DNA from: Aerobium sp039839275
GTDB taxonomy: Bacteria; Pseudomonadota; Alphaproteobacteria; Rhizobiales; Rhizobiaceae
Length of the DNA stretch: 64,000 nt
Assembly (NCBI RefSeq): GCF_039839275.1
Contig: NZ_JBDOQP010000001.1
Location: 310,001-374,000, forward strand
Reading direction: 5' to 3'
Each line of letters opens with the position of its first letter. The stretch's first letter is position 1. Of this stretch, positions 1-8,206 are shown one piece after another. The position numbers were made by a program, and so were the translations under genes. The notes beneath the pieces are model-generated. The model was given only the letters and a program-made list of their open reading frames with translations, ran no database searches and was not told the origin of the DNA.

Positions 1-748
1 TGTCGGTATTCATCACCCCGTGGATGAAGCCGACGAGCATCCAGCGTGCGATCAGTTCCGCCTGGGCCGCGACCACCGCGTCGAGCAGGCCGAGATATCG
101 CGCTTCCTTGTCGGCGAGATGTGGATAGTGACGGTCGATGGCATAGTCCGCCAGTGTCCTCAGTCCTTCGACATCGCCGCGTACAGCGAGATACTGGAAG
201 GTGCCGACACGGAGGTGGCTGGCTGCCACGCGCGCCATTATGGCGCCGGGTAGCCGCGTTTCGCGATAGACCGCTTCGCCCGTGGTGACGGCCGCCAGCG
301 TGCGCGTCGTAGGGATGCCCAGCGCATGCATCGCTTCGCTGACGATATATTCGCGCAGGATCGGACCGAGGGCCGCGCGCCCGTCGCCGTTGCGCGAAAA
401 GCGGGTCGGTCCCGAGCCCTTGAGCTGGATATCGCGTCGGTGACCCTCACGGTCTACGACTTCGCCGATCAGAAGCGCGCGTCCATCCCCGAGTTGCGGC
501 ACGAAATTGCCGAACTGATGTCCCGCATAGGCCTGCGCGAGCGGGCGAATACCCTGGGGGAAGCGATTGCCAGCCAGCATCGCGACGCCTTCTTCGCTCG
601 CGAGGTCGTCCGGATCGAGCCCCAGCTCATGCGCAAGCGACACATTGAGCTTGATGAGCATTGGGGCCGCGACCGGCGACGGGGCGGTGAAGGCGTAGAA
701 CCGCTCGGGCAAGTCCGCATATGTGTTTTCGATGCGTAGCGTGTGCAT
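1..748 (-). CDS. selO: Protein adenylyltransferase SelO (YdiU), amino-terminal part, cut by window edge
   Basis: I translated the minus strand from the ATG at 748. It reads 249 residues without a stop and runs off the left edge. The sequence matches the SelO/YdiU/UPF0061 pseudokinase family, which transfers AMP to hydroxyl side chains of proteins during redox stress. Visible marks are AGHQFGNFVPQLGDGRA (about 75-91), the nucleotide-binding stretch QLKGSGPTRFSRNGDGRA (about 108-125), and GFIHGVMNTD at the cut end, which normally continues into the metal-binding Asn. Family members are about 480-500 residues, so about half is missing. It diverges from the hpa operon, with 116 bases between the starts. 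The family call is firm; the client proteins cannot be read from sequence. Confidence 0.93.
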   Translation of the reverse strand, partial: MHTLRIENTYADLPERFYAFTAPSPVAAPMLIKLNVSLAHELGLDPDDLASEEGVAMLAGNRFPQGIRPLAQAYAGHQFGNFVPQLGDGRALLIGEVVDREGHRRDIQLKGSGPTRFSRNGDGRAALGPILREYIVSEAMHALGIPTTRTLAAVTTGEAVYRETRLPGAIMARVAASHLRVGTFQYLAVRGDVEGLRTLADYAIDRHYPHLADKEARYLGLLDAVVAAQAELIARWMLVGFIHGVMNTD

Positions 749-828
749 GGTAGCTTCATCCTGTCCTTCGCCTACAGATAGGATGCCGCTGCCGCGAGGA
801 CTACCCGTTGACGTCGGGTTCAATTTTA

Positions 829-842
829 TTTAACAAGTTAAA
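829..842. promoter_or_regulatory. Inverted repeat, possible operator of the hpa operon
   Basis: TTTAAC-AA-GTTAAA, two 6-base arms with a 2-base spacer, lies 22 bases before the hpaF start and just ahead of its ribosome site (GGGAGG at 854-859). hpa operons in other bacteria are repressed by the MarR-family protein HpaR at AT-rich inverted repeats, so an HpaR-type operator is a reasonable inference. No hpaR gene is visible in the window. Confidence 0.35.
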
Positions 843-864
843 GAAATACGACAGGGAGGCATAA

Positions 865-1251
865 GTGCCGCACTTCACTTTCGAATACTCGGCAAATCTT
901 GACGATCAGATCGACGTACAGGGCCTGTGCGATGCGACGCTTGAAGCCGCGCTCGCGACCGGCCTTTTCGAAGTCGGCGCCGTGCGTGTCCGTGCGATAC
1001 GGTGTGACCATTATGCCATTGCCGATCGTCTTGCGCAAAATGCTTTTCTCGACCTGTCGATCCGGGTCGGTGCCGGGCGCTCGCCCGAAGCGTGCAAGCA
1101 GGCCGGGGAGGCGGTGTTCGCGGCGGTTGCAGGCTACTGTGCGCATCTTCTCGAAGCGCCGCACTTCGCCATGTCGGTCGAGTTGCGCGAGATCAATGCC
1201 GCGCTGAGCTGGAAGCGCAATGCGATGCATGCGCGCTTGCGCGGTTCCTGA
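865..1251 (+). CDS. hpaF: 5-carboxymethyl-2-hydroxymuconate delta-isomerase
   Basis: 128 residues from a GTG start with GGGAGG six bases upstream. The protein begins Met-Pro-His-Phe; after Met removal Pro1 would be the catalytic base of the tautomerase superfamily, as in CHM isomerase. The start PHFTFEYSANLDD and the length fit CHMI. It isomerises 5-carboxymethyl-2-hydroxymuconate (CHM) in the cytosol, between the aldehyde dehydrogenase and the decarboxylase steps of homoprotocatechuate breakdown. It is first in a five-gene operon and ends nine bases before hpaE. The operon context makes the assignment strong. Confidence 0.93.
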   Translation: MPHFTFEYSANLDDQIDVQGLCDATLEAALATGLFEVGAVRVRAIRCDHYAIADRLAQNAFLDLSIRVGAGRSPEACKQAGEAVFAAVAGYCAHLLEAPHFAMSVELREINAALSWKRNAMHARLRGS

Positions 1252-1260
1252 GGAGCGACC

Positions 1261-2772
1261 ATGGCGGATCTTGAAGTCAATCTTGACAAGGCAGCAAGCT
1301 ATCTGGCGCGCTTCCGCGACGAGGGCGTGAAGAACCAGATCGCCGGCAGCGCGGTGGATGCCGCGGATGGCTCCACCTTCGAAACGATCTCACCGGTCGA
1401 CCTCAAGCCGCTCGCGAAGGTCGCGCACGGAAGGGCAGAGGATATCGACCGCGCCGCCAAGGCAGCCAGGGCGGCATTCCCCGACTGGGCGCGCATGGAT
1501 GGAGACAAGCGCAAGAAACTCCTGCACCGCATTGCCGATGCGATCGTCGAACGGGCCGAGGAGATTGCATTTGTTGAGTGCATGGACACCGGTCAGGCGT
1601 TGAAGTTCATGTCCAAGGCCGCCTTGCGCGGCGCCGAGAATTTCCGCTTCTTCGCCGACCGCGCACCCGAGGCACGAGACGGCAAGGCGCTGCATGGGCC
1701 GGGCCAGGTCAACATCACGACGCGCGTGCCGATCGGTCCCGTCGGCATCATCACGCCGTGGAACACACCGTTCATGCTGTCGACATGGAAGATCGCGCCG
1801 GCGCTGGCTGCCGGCTGCACGGTCGTTCACAAGCCCGCCGAGCTCTCGCCGCTGACGGCGCGGCTGCTCGTCGAGATCGCAGAGGGTGCAGGGCTTCCTG
1901 CCGGCGTCTGGAACCTGGTCAACGGTTTCGGAGACGAGGCTGGCAAGGCACTCACGGAGCATCCTGATATCAAGGCGATCGGGTTTGTCGGCGAAAGCCG
2001 CACAGGTTCGGCGATCATGAGACAGGGTGCCGACACCCTGAAGCGCGTCCATTTCGAGCTCGGCGGCAAGAATCCAGTGGTGGTCTTTGCCGATGCCGAT
2101 CTCGACCGCGCAGTCGACGCCGCGGTCTTCATGATCTACTCGCTGAATGGCGAGCGCTGCACCTCATCTTCGCGTCTGCTGGTCGAGGCATCGATCTACG
2201 AGGAGTTCACCGCCAGGGTCGCCGAGAAGGCCAAGCGGATTAAAATCGGTCATCCGCTCGATCCCACGACGGTGATCGGACCGCTCATCCATCCGGATCA
2301 TGAGCGCAAGGTGCTTTCCTATTTCGACCTTGCTCGGGACGAAGGCGCCACGATCGCCACCGGCGGTGTCAAGGCGGACCGTGAGGGCTGCTATGTGGAG
2401 CCCACGCTGTTCACGGGTGCGCGCAACGACATGCGCATCGCGCAGGAGGAAATCTTCGGGCCAGTCCTGACCGCGATCCCCTTTGCCGACGAGCCGGAGG
2501 CGTTGGCGCTCGCCAACGACGTGTCATACGGCCTTGCCGGTTATCTCTGGACATCGGACGTGACGCGCGCGTTCCGCTTTTCGGAGGCGATGGAAGCCGG
2601 CATGATCTGGGTCAATTCGGAGAATGTGCGCCATCTGCCAAGCCCGTTCGGCGGCGTGAAGTCCTCCGGAATCGGGCGTGACGGCGGCGACTGGTCGTTC
2701 GATTTCTACATGGAAACGAAGAACATCGCTTTCGCAACCACGGCGCACGCGATCACCAGGCTTGGCGGGTAG
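1261..2772 (+). CDS. hpaE: 5-carboxymethyl-2-hydroxymuconate semialdehyde dehydrogenase
   Basis: 503 residues of the NAD-dependent aldehyde dehydrogenase superfamily. It oxidises the semialdehyde made by ring cleavage (CHMS) to CHM. Visible catalytic features are TPWNTP with the oxyanion-hole Asn (about 168), FELGGKNP with the general-base Glu (about 266), GERCTSSSR with the nucleophilic Cys (about 300), and EEIFGPVL near the carboxyl end. Length is normal for the family. It begins nine bases after hpaF and ends four bases before the hpaD start, so the genes are surely co-transcribed. The substrate is inferred from its neighbours; the fold and chemistry are clear from motifs. Confidence 0.95.
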   Translation: MADLEVNLDKAASYLARFRDEGVKNQIAGSAVDAADGSTFETISPVDLKPLAKVAHGRAEDIDRAAKAARAAFPDWARMDGDKRKKLLHRIADAIVERAEEIAFVECMDTGQALKFMSKAALRGAENFRFFADRAPEARDGKALHGPGQVNITTRVPIGPVGIITPWNTPFMLSTWKIAPALAAGCTVVHKPAELSPLTARLLVEIAEGAGLPAGVWNLVNGFGDEAGKALTEHPDIKAIGFVGESRTGSAIMRQGADTLKRVHFELGGKNPVVVFADADLDRAVDAAVFMIYSLNGERCTSSSRLLVEASIYEEFTARVAEKAKRIKIGHPLDPTTVIGPLIHPDHERKVLSYFDLARDEGATIATGGVKADREGCYVEPTLFTGARNDMRIAQEEIFGPVLTAIPFADEPEALALANDVSYGLAGYLWTSDVTRAFRFSEAMEAGMIWVNSENVRHLPSPFGGVKSSGIGRDGGDWSFDFYMETKNIAFATTAHAITRLGG

Positions 2773-2776
2773 GGCG

Positions 2777-3757
2777 ATGCCGGTTCCAGCAGCAAATCAC
2801 TATCCCCCCTTCAATGTCGTGCGGTTGAGCCATGTCGAGTATGTCGTGCGCGACCTTGCCGCCAGCAAGGCGTTCTACGCCGACACGCTTGGTCTGCAGG
2901 TCACCCACGAGGACAGCCAGACACTCTGTCTTCGCGCCATGGAGGAGCGTGGCCACCATTGCATCGTGTTGAAGAAGGGCGCCGACCCGGTCGCCAACGT
3001 GCTCGGTTTCAAGGTCTATTCGGAAGAGGACGTCGACCGCGCCGCACACTTCTTCAAGGAGAAGGCGCTTCCGGTCGCGTGGATCGAGCGGCCACATCAG
3101 GGTCGTACACTGCGCACCGCCGATCCGTTCGGCGTGCCAATGGAATTCTACCACCGCATGGACCGGCTGCCGCCGATACACCAGAAATATGCGCTTTATC
3201 GCGGCGTGAAGCCGCTGCGCATCGACCACGTCAATTGTTTTTCGACCGATGTCGACGGGTCGGTCGCATTCTGGAACGCAATCGGCTTCCGCGTCACCGA
3301 GTATACGCAGGATGCGGAGACAGGCCGGCTTTGGGCCGCGTGGCTTCACCGCAAGGGTGGCGTCCATGACATCGCCTTCACCAACGGGCGCGGGCCGCGC
3401 CTGCACCATATCGCATTCTGGGTGCCGACGCCGCTCAACATCATCGACCTGCTCGACCTGATGTCCACCACCGGCTATCTCGGGAACATCGAGCGCGGGC
3501 CTGGACGCCACGGAATCTCCAATGCATTCTTCCTGTATGTCCTCGATCCTGACGGGCATCGAGTGGAGATTTACTGTTCTGACTATCAGACGGTGGATCC
3601 CGACCTGGAGCCGATAAAGTGGGATCTCAAGGACCCGCAGAGGCAGACATTATGGGGCGCACCGGCGCCGAAAAGCTGGTTCGAGCAAGGCACGGCCTTC
3701 GAAGGCGTCACCGTTTCCGACCCGATCCTCAAAGCCCAACCGATCGTGGCGCCGTGA
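2777..3757 (+). CDS. hpaD: 3,4-dihydroxyphenylacetate 2,3-dioxygenase (extradiol, VOC type)
   Basis: 326 residues. I chose the ATG at 2777, four bases after the hpaE stop; the frame stays open further upstream only because it overlaps hpaE. It has two vicinal-oxygen-chelate modules. The second holds the metal ligands: His151 (RIDHVNCF), His211 (RLHHIAFW) and Glu264 (GHRVEIYC). These nearly match the spacing of the Brevibacterium type I homoprotocatechuate dioxygenase, with Fe(II) or Mn(II) as likely metal. It opens the ring of 3,4-dihydroxyphenylacetate (homoprotocatechuate). This is the type I enzyme rather than the LigB-like HpaD of enteric bacteria. The middle position in the operon fits the first step of the pathway. 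Confidence 0.95.
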   Translation: MPVPAANHYPPFNVVRLSHVEYVVRDLAASKAFYADTLGLQVTHEDSQTLCLRAMEERGHHCIVLKKGADPVANVLGFKVYSEEDVDRAAHFFKEKALPVAWIERPHQGRTLRTADPFGVPMEFYHRMDRLPPIHQKYALYRGVKPLRIDHVNCFSTDVDGSVAFWNAIGFRVTEYTQDAETGRLWAAWLHRKGGVHDIAFTNGRGPRLHHIAFWVPTPLNIIDLLDLMSTTGYLGNIERGPGRHGISNAFFLYVLDPDGHRVEIYCSDYQTVDPDLEPIKWDLKDPQRQTLWGAPAPKSWFEQGTAFEGVTVSDPILKAQPIVAP

Positions 3758-3761
3758 CCGA

Positions 3762-4649
3762 ATGGGAATGCTGAACATGTCCGCAGCTCGCTTCGTTACC
3801 TTCACCGCTGCCGGAAAACAGCGCTACGGCCTGGTCCGCGAGGACGGCGTGGTCGACCTCTCCGCGCTTCACCCGGAATGGCCGACCCTGCGCGAGGTGA
3901 TCGAGGCCGGCGGGTTGCGGCGACTTTCTGATGAGGGCGCGGCGCTTGCCGCCGATTTCGCCGAGGCGGATATCGCCTACCAGATACCTGTTCCCGCGCC
4001 ACAGAAGATCATCTGTGTCGGAGTGAACTATCCGGACCGCAACGCCGAATACAAGGATGGGCAGGAGGCGCCGCCGAATCCCTCGCTGTTCGTGCGGTTT
4101 CCGGGCTCGTTTGTCGGTCATGGATCGCCGCTGGTGCGCCCACGCGTCTCCGACCAGCTCGACTATGAAGGCGAGGTCGTCATCGTCATCGGCAAGCCGG
4201 GGCGCCACATCGCCGAGGCGGACGCGTTTGACCATGTCGCCGCCATATCGCTTGCCAATGAAGGCACCATCCGCGACTGGGTACGCCACGCCAAGTTCAA
4301 CGTCACGCAAGGCAAGAACTTCGACCGTTCCGGCTCGATCGGGCCCTGGCTGGTGCCATTCGAAGACGAGGCGCAGATCGCCGACATCCGGCTGACCACG
4401 GCGGTGAACGGCGAGATAAGGCAGGACGACCGCACCAGCCGGATGATCTTCTCGTTCCGAAGGATCATCGCCTACGTTTCGACCTTCACCACGCTTGTCC
4501 CTGGCGACATCATCCTGACGGGAACACCGACGGGAGCCGGCGCGCGCCATGACCCGCCATTGTGGTTGAAGCCGGGCGATGTGATCGAAGTCGAGGCCGA
4601 GGGAATCGGCATGCTCCGCAATGGTGTCGTCGACGAGGAGCCGCAATGA
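3762..4649 (+). CDS. hpaG: Fumarylacetoacetate hydrolase-family decarboxylase/isomerase of the homoprotocatechuate pathway
   Basis: 295 residues from the ATG at 3762; a second in-frame ATG at 3777 is also possible. FAH-fold marks are VGVNYPDRNAEY, the acidic metal-binding stretch LDYEGEVVIVIGKPG, TQGKNFDRSGSIGPW and DIILTGTPTGAG. In this pathway the FAH enzyme decarboxylates 5-oxopent-3-ene-1,2,5-tricarboxylate and isomerises the product. Enteric HpaG is a tandem duplication, whereas this protein is a single-domain version, so one polypeptide would have to do both jobs. It starts four bases after hpaD and overlaps hpaH at ATGA. The exact step is inferred from context. Confidence 0.88.
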   Translation: MGMLNMSAARFVTFTAAGKQRYGLVREDGVVDLSALHPEWPTLREVIEAGGLRRLSDEGAALAADFAEADIAYQIPVPAPQKIICVGVNYPDRNAEYKDGQEAPPNPSLFVRFPGSFVGHGSPLVRPRVSDQLDYEGEVVIVIGKPGRHIAEADAFDHVAAISLANEGTIRDWVRHAKFNVTQGKNFDRSGSIGPWLVPFEDEAQIADIRLTTAVNGEIRQDDRTSRMIFSFRRIIAYVSTFTTLVPGDIILTGTPTGAGARHDPPLWLKPGDVIEVEAEGIGMLRNGVVDEEPQ

Positions 4650-5446
4650 CGCCGGCCGAGATCGAAGCGGCGGCCGCTGCGCTCGACGACGCCGAACGGA
4701 GCGGCAGACAGATAGGGCTTCTGTCGCTTGCCCATCCGGGTATGTCGATGGACGACGCCTACGCCGTCCAGGCCGAGTGGGTTCGAGGAAAGCTTGCTGC
4801 CGGCCGCCGGGTCATCGGCCACAAGATCGGCCTCACGTCGAAAGCAATGCAGCAGGCGCTGAATATCAACATTCCCGATTCCGGCGTGCTCTTCGATGAC
4901 ATGCTGTTTGGCAACGGCGCGACTGTACCGGCGGGCCGTTTCATCCAGCCGCGCGTCGAGGCCGAGATCGCCTTCGTGATGAAGACCGATCTAGTGGGCG
5001 ACGACATCGGCGTAACGGAGGTGCTCGCCGCAACCGACGCCATTGTCCCGTCGCTCGAAATTCTCGACACGCGGATCCTGCGAGTCGATCCAGAGACCCG
5101 GCGGGCAAGAAACATCTGCGACACGATCGCTGACAATGCCGCGAATGCAGGGCTCGTGCTGGGCGAGGGGCGCTTCTCGCAAGACGCGGTCGACATGCGC
5201 TGGGTAGGCGCGATCGTCAGCCGCGATGGCGAGGTCGAGGAGACAGGGCTCGGCGCTGGCGTGCTCAATGATCCCGCTGCCGGCGTCGCGTGGCTGGTCA
5301 ACCGGCTGGCGCTCTATGGCAAAGGGCTCAAGGCAGGCGAGATCGTTCTGTCAGGTTCATTCATTCGCCCGATTGAGGCACCGCCCGGTAGTGAGATCGT
5401 CGCGGATTTCGGGGCTTACGGCATCGTGAGCTGCCGCTTCGGCTGA
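4646..5446 (+). CDS. hpaH: 2-oxo-hept-4-ene-1,7-dioate hydratase
   Basis: 266 residues from the ATG at 4646, whose last two bases lie in the hpaG stop (ATGA, translational coupling). It belongs to the hydratase/decarboxylase family that includes MhpD and HpaH. Typical stretches are VIGHKIGLTSKAMQ, the metal-binding QPRVEAEIAFVMK with two Glu, and VLSGSFIRPIEAPPGS. It adds water to 2-oxohept-4-ene-1,7-dioate, the step before the aldolase. The usual next gene (hpaI aldolase) is absent: 18 bases downstream the convergent modC gene ends. The family call is firm and the substrate is from the operon. Confidence 0.93.
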   Translation: MTPAEIEAAAAALDDAERSGRQIGLLSLAHPGMSMDDAYAVQAEWVRGKLAAGRRVIGHKIGLTSKAMQQALNINIPDSGVLFDDMLFGNGATVPAGRFIQPRVEAEIAFVMKTDLVGDDIGVTEVLAATDAIVPSLEILDTRILRVDPETRRARNICDTIADNAANAGLVLGEGRFSQDAVDMRWVGAIVSRDGEVEETGLGAGVLNDPAAGVAWLVNRLALYGKGLKAGEIVLSGSFIRPIEAPPGSEIVADFGAYGIVSCRFG

Positions 5447-5464
5447 TCGCTGGATGGCTCGCCT

Positions 5465-6547
5465 CTATCTGTTGGCGGCCAGTGAGACGCCCTTGATCTG
5501 GGCGATGACCGTTTCGCCCTCGCTCAGGCCCAGCGCCTCCAGCGACCGGCGGGTGATGCGCGCGCGTATCGGTGCCGGTGCCGTCGCTCCGATGTCGAGA
5601 CGGATGCTGGCTTCGGCGTCGCCGAGCGGCTCGATGGTGACAACTCTCGCAGACACCGCATTGAGGATGCTGCTCTGGTCGTGCCGGTTGCGGGCAATGG
5701 AGACGTCGCTGGCCGCTATGCGGATGCGCACCGCGTCGCCGGGTTGCAGGCCCTCCGCCAGAAGCAGGAATTCGCTGCCCGCCACGTCGAGCACGGAAAT
5801 GCCGTCGGCATCGTTTCGAAGCACGGTTGCGGGCAGCACAGCGGCAAAATCCCGTCTTGCCGCCAAAGGCGAATGCGGCGCGGCCAGAACGTCGTTGAGC
5901 GGCCCGGATGCGAGCACGCGGCCTTCGCGCAACAGCACGAGGTGGTCCGCAAGTCTTTCGACCTCGGTGATATCGTGGGTGACGAGCAAAATCGGGATCT
6001 GCAGGTTCGCGTGCAACGCCTCGAAATAGGGCAGGAGCTCATCCTTTGCGATGCGATCGAGCGCCGAAAGTGGCTCGTCCATAAGAAGCAGTTGCGGCTG
6101 CGATAGCAGCGCGCGTCCGATGGAGACACGCTGACGCTCGCCGCCCGAAAGATTGTGTGGTGCGCGGTCGATGAGGTGGCCGATGCCGAGCAGGGACACG
6201 ATGTCGTCGAACCGGATGTGTCTCTCGGCGATCCTGGCGCGTTTCTCGCCATAGGTGAGGTTTTGCCGCACGGAAAGATGCGAAAACAGGCTCGCCTCCT
6301 GAAGCACGTAGCCTAGCGCGCGCTTGTGCGTTGGCACGAATTCGGTCTCGTCCTGCCAGACCTGATCTCCGACGGCGATGCGGCCGGGAATGCGGTTGAG
6401 GCCGGCAACCGAGCGCAGGATCGACGTCTTGCCGCAGCCGGACGGGCCGAACAGGGCCGAGATGCCATGCATGGGCAGCGTCAGATCCACGGCAAGGCGG
6501 AAGGCACCCAGTTGGCCGTCCAGCGAGATCTCTATGCTGTCGCTCAT
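5465..6547 (-). CDS. modC: Molybdate ABC transporter ATP-binding protein
   Basis: 360 residues from the ATG at 6547, whose A is also the last base of the modB stop. The frame is open upstream only through modB. Walker A GPSGCGKT is at 34-41, the ABC signature LSGGERQ at 133-139, and Walker B LLLMDEP ends at 158-159. The carboxyl quarter (about 290-350) looks like the molybdate-binding Mop/TOBE domain. It powers molybdate uptake at the inner membrane with ModB and periplasmic ModA. It is the last gene of modABC and ends 18 bases from the convergent hpaH. Confidence 0.95.
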   Translation of the reverse strand: MSDSIEISLDGQLGAFRLAVDLTLPMHGISALFGPSGCGKTSILRSVAGLNRIPGRIAVGDQVWQDETEFVPTHKRALGYVLQEASLFSHLSVRQNLTYGEKRARIAERHIRFDDIVSLLGIGHLIDRAPHNLSGGERQRVSIGRALLSQPQLLLMDEPLSALDRIAKDELLPYFEALHANLQIPILLVTHDITEVERLADHLVLLREGRVLASGPLNDVLAAPHSPLAARRDFAAVLPATVLRNDADGISVLDVAGSEFLLLAEGLQPGDAVRIRIAASDVSIARNRHDQSSILNAVSARVVTIEPLGDAEASIRLDIGATAPAPIRARITRRSLEALGLSEGETVIAQIKGVSLAANR

Positions 6548-7224
6548 CAAAAGACCTTCCGGCCGGACCGGCGCGCCAGCAAGGACACGGCAAGTATGAC
6601 GGCGAAGGAGAATACCAGCATGCCGAGCGACAGGATGTTGGCTTCGCGCCAGCGCAGTGTTTCGACGAAATCGTATATTGCGATCGACAGGACCTTGGTC
6701 TCTCCGGGGATGTTGCCGCCGATCATGAGGATGACGCCGAACTCGCCGACGGTGTGCGCGAAGCCGAGCACGGCGCCGGTCACCAGGCCCGGCACGGCAA
6801 GCGGCAGCGCCACGCTGAAGAAGCGGTCCCATGGCGAGGCACGAAGGGTTGCGGCAACTTCGAGCGGGCGCGCGCCCATCGCTTCGAAGGCATTGCGCAC
6901 GGGCTGAACCATGAATGGCAGCGAGGAGATTACCGAGCCGACCAGCAGCCCCTCAAAGGTGAAGGCGAAAGTGCGCATGCCCACCCACGGGCCAACCCAG
7001 CCACCGAGGCCCTGTGGGCCGAGTAGAAGGAGAAGATAGAAACCCAGCACCGTGGGTGGCAGGACGAGCGGCAGCGCGACGATGGTTGCTACCACTTCCT
7101 TCCAGCGCGACGTCGTCCAGGCAAGCCACCAGGCGATCGGCGTGCCAACCAGCATCAGCAGGATGGTGGTGACGGCGGCGAGCTCGACGGTGAGCAGTAT
7201 CGGCGACCAGAGCTCCTGAGACAG
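6547..7224 (-). CDS. modB: Molybdate ABC transporter permease, probable CTG start
   Basis: This is the membrane channel of the molybdate importer. The first in-frame ATG is at 7155, but starting there cuts the first membrane helix. Reading upstream gives LSQELWSPILLTVELAAVTTI in frame, which looks like the normal ModB beginning. No ATG, GTG or TTG lies between that region and the upstream in-frame TAG. GGGGAG sits six bases before a CTG at 7224, so CTG is the likely start (225 residues). The permease loop motif EAMGARPLEVAATLRAS (about 123-139) contacts ModC. It lies 38 bases after modA and overlaps modC by one base. Confidence 0.9.
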   Translation of the reverse strand: MSQELWSPILLTVELAAVTTILLMLVGTPIAWWLAWTTSRWKEVVATIVALPLVLPPTVLGFYLLLLLGPQGLGGWVGPWVGMRTFAFTFEGLLVGSVISSLPFMVQPVRNAFEAMGARPLEVAATLRASPWDRFFSVALPLAVPGLVTGAVLGFAHTVGEFGVILMIGGNIPGETKVLSIAIYDFVETLRWREANILSLGMLVFSFAVILAVSLLARRSGRKVF

Positions 7225-7262
7225 CGTTGGCTCCCCTTCTTCAGTCGGCGGAAACTAGCCGA

Positions 7263-8003
7263 TCAGCGGTCGAGCGCGTAGCCATATTTTTCGATGATGG
7301 TGCCGGCCTCGCCGCCCTTCAGGAAATCCAGAAAGGCGATGGCGGCCAGATTGTCCTCGCCGGACTTCAGCAATACCGCATCCTGGCGGATCGGCTGGTA
7401 ATGCTCCTGCGGAACGACCCAGCGCGAGCCGGATTGAGCCTGCGACACCAGGCCTAGGGCGACGAACCCCACTTCCGCATTGCCTGTCTCGACGAACTGG
7501 AACGCCTGGCCGATGTTCTGGCCCTGGACGATCTTCGGCTGCAGCGCATCGTACACGCCCAGCGACCGCATCGTCTCGACGGCGGCCTTGCCGTAGGGCG
7601 CGGTTTCCGGATTGGCGATGGCGATGCGGGTGAATTCTCCAGCCTCGAGGGTCGCCGCCCCACTGACCTTGCCTTCGTCGATGGAGTAGAGCACCAGTTG
7701 GCCGATCGCGTAGGTGAAGACACTGCCATCCGTGCCGTGGCCGTCTTTCACCGCGAGCGACGGGCGCTGGTCGTCGGCAGCGAGGAACACCTGGAATGGG
7801 GCGCCCTGCGCGATCTGCGTATAGAGCTGACCGGTCGCCCCGAAAGACAATATCGCCTCGTGCCCGGTAGCCTTGGCAAACGCCGCCGCGATGTCGTTCG
7901 CGGCATCAGTGAAATTCGCCGCAACTGCAACATTCACTTCATCCGCTCGCGCGCCCGCGGCGAGTGACAGGCCGATCGATAGTGCCATCAGGAGGCGCCG
8001 CAT
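7263..8003 (-). CDS. modA: Molybdate-binding periplasmic protein
   Basis: 246 residues from the ATG at 8003, chosen because GAGG lies six bases upstream. The in-frame ATG at 8024 has no ribosome site and falls inside a ModE-like inverted repeat. The start MRRLLMALSIGLSLAAGARA is a clear signal peptide, followed by DEVNVAVAANFTDAANDIA, typical of ModA, and ILSFGATGQLYTQIAQGAPF, which carries ligand-binding residues. It delivers molybdate to ModBC. It is the first gene of modABC and divergent from the BA14K gene. Confidence 0.94.
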   Translation of the reverse strand: MRRLLMALSIGLSLAAGARADEVNVAVAANFTDAANDIAAAFAKATGHEAILSFGATGQLYTQIAQGAPFQVFLAADDQRPSLAVKDGHGTDGSVFTYAIGQLVLYSIDEGKVSGAATLEAGEFTRIAIANPETAPYGKAAVETMRSLGVYDALQPKIVQGQNIGQAFQFVETGNAEVGFVALGLVSQAQSGSRWVVPQEHYQPIRQDAVLLKSGEDNLAAIAFLDFLKGGEAGTIIEKYGYALDR

Positions 8004-8012
8004 CTCGAACCT

Positions 8013-8036
8013 CAATATATTCATTCGAATATAACG
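8013..8036. promoter_or_regulatory. ModE-type (Mo-box) operator candidate
   Basis: On the minus strand the site reads CGTTATAT-N8-ATATATTG. This is an inverted repeat in which the right arm matches the complement of the left at six of eight bases. CGTTATAT is the half-site known for ModE, which represses mod operons when molybdate is plentiful. It lies 10-33 bases before the chosen modA start, which supports that start. No modE gene is in the window. Confidence 0.5.
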
Positions 8037-8206
8037 GTATCGATAGCTCGATTGCGTAGCCGTTGGCAAGCGCCGTTGGCCGCAATTCTCCAGATGGCGC
8101 TCGCGAGGTGATTCGATGGCTTTTTTCGGGAACCGGTCGCGCCGGGCTGCATTCTCCCCCCAACAAGAGAGAGCATTCTCCAACAATCACACAGAGGAGC
8201 GATATC

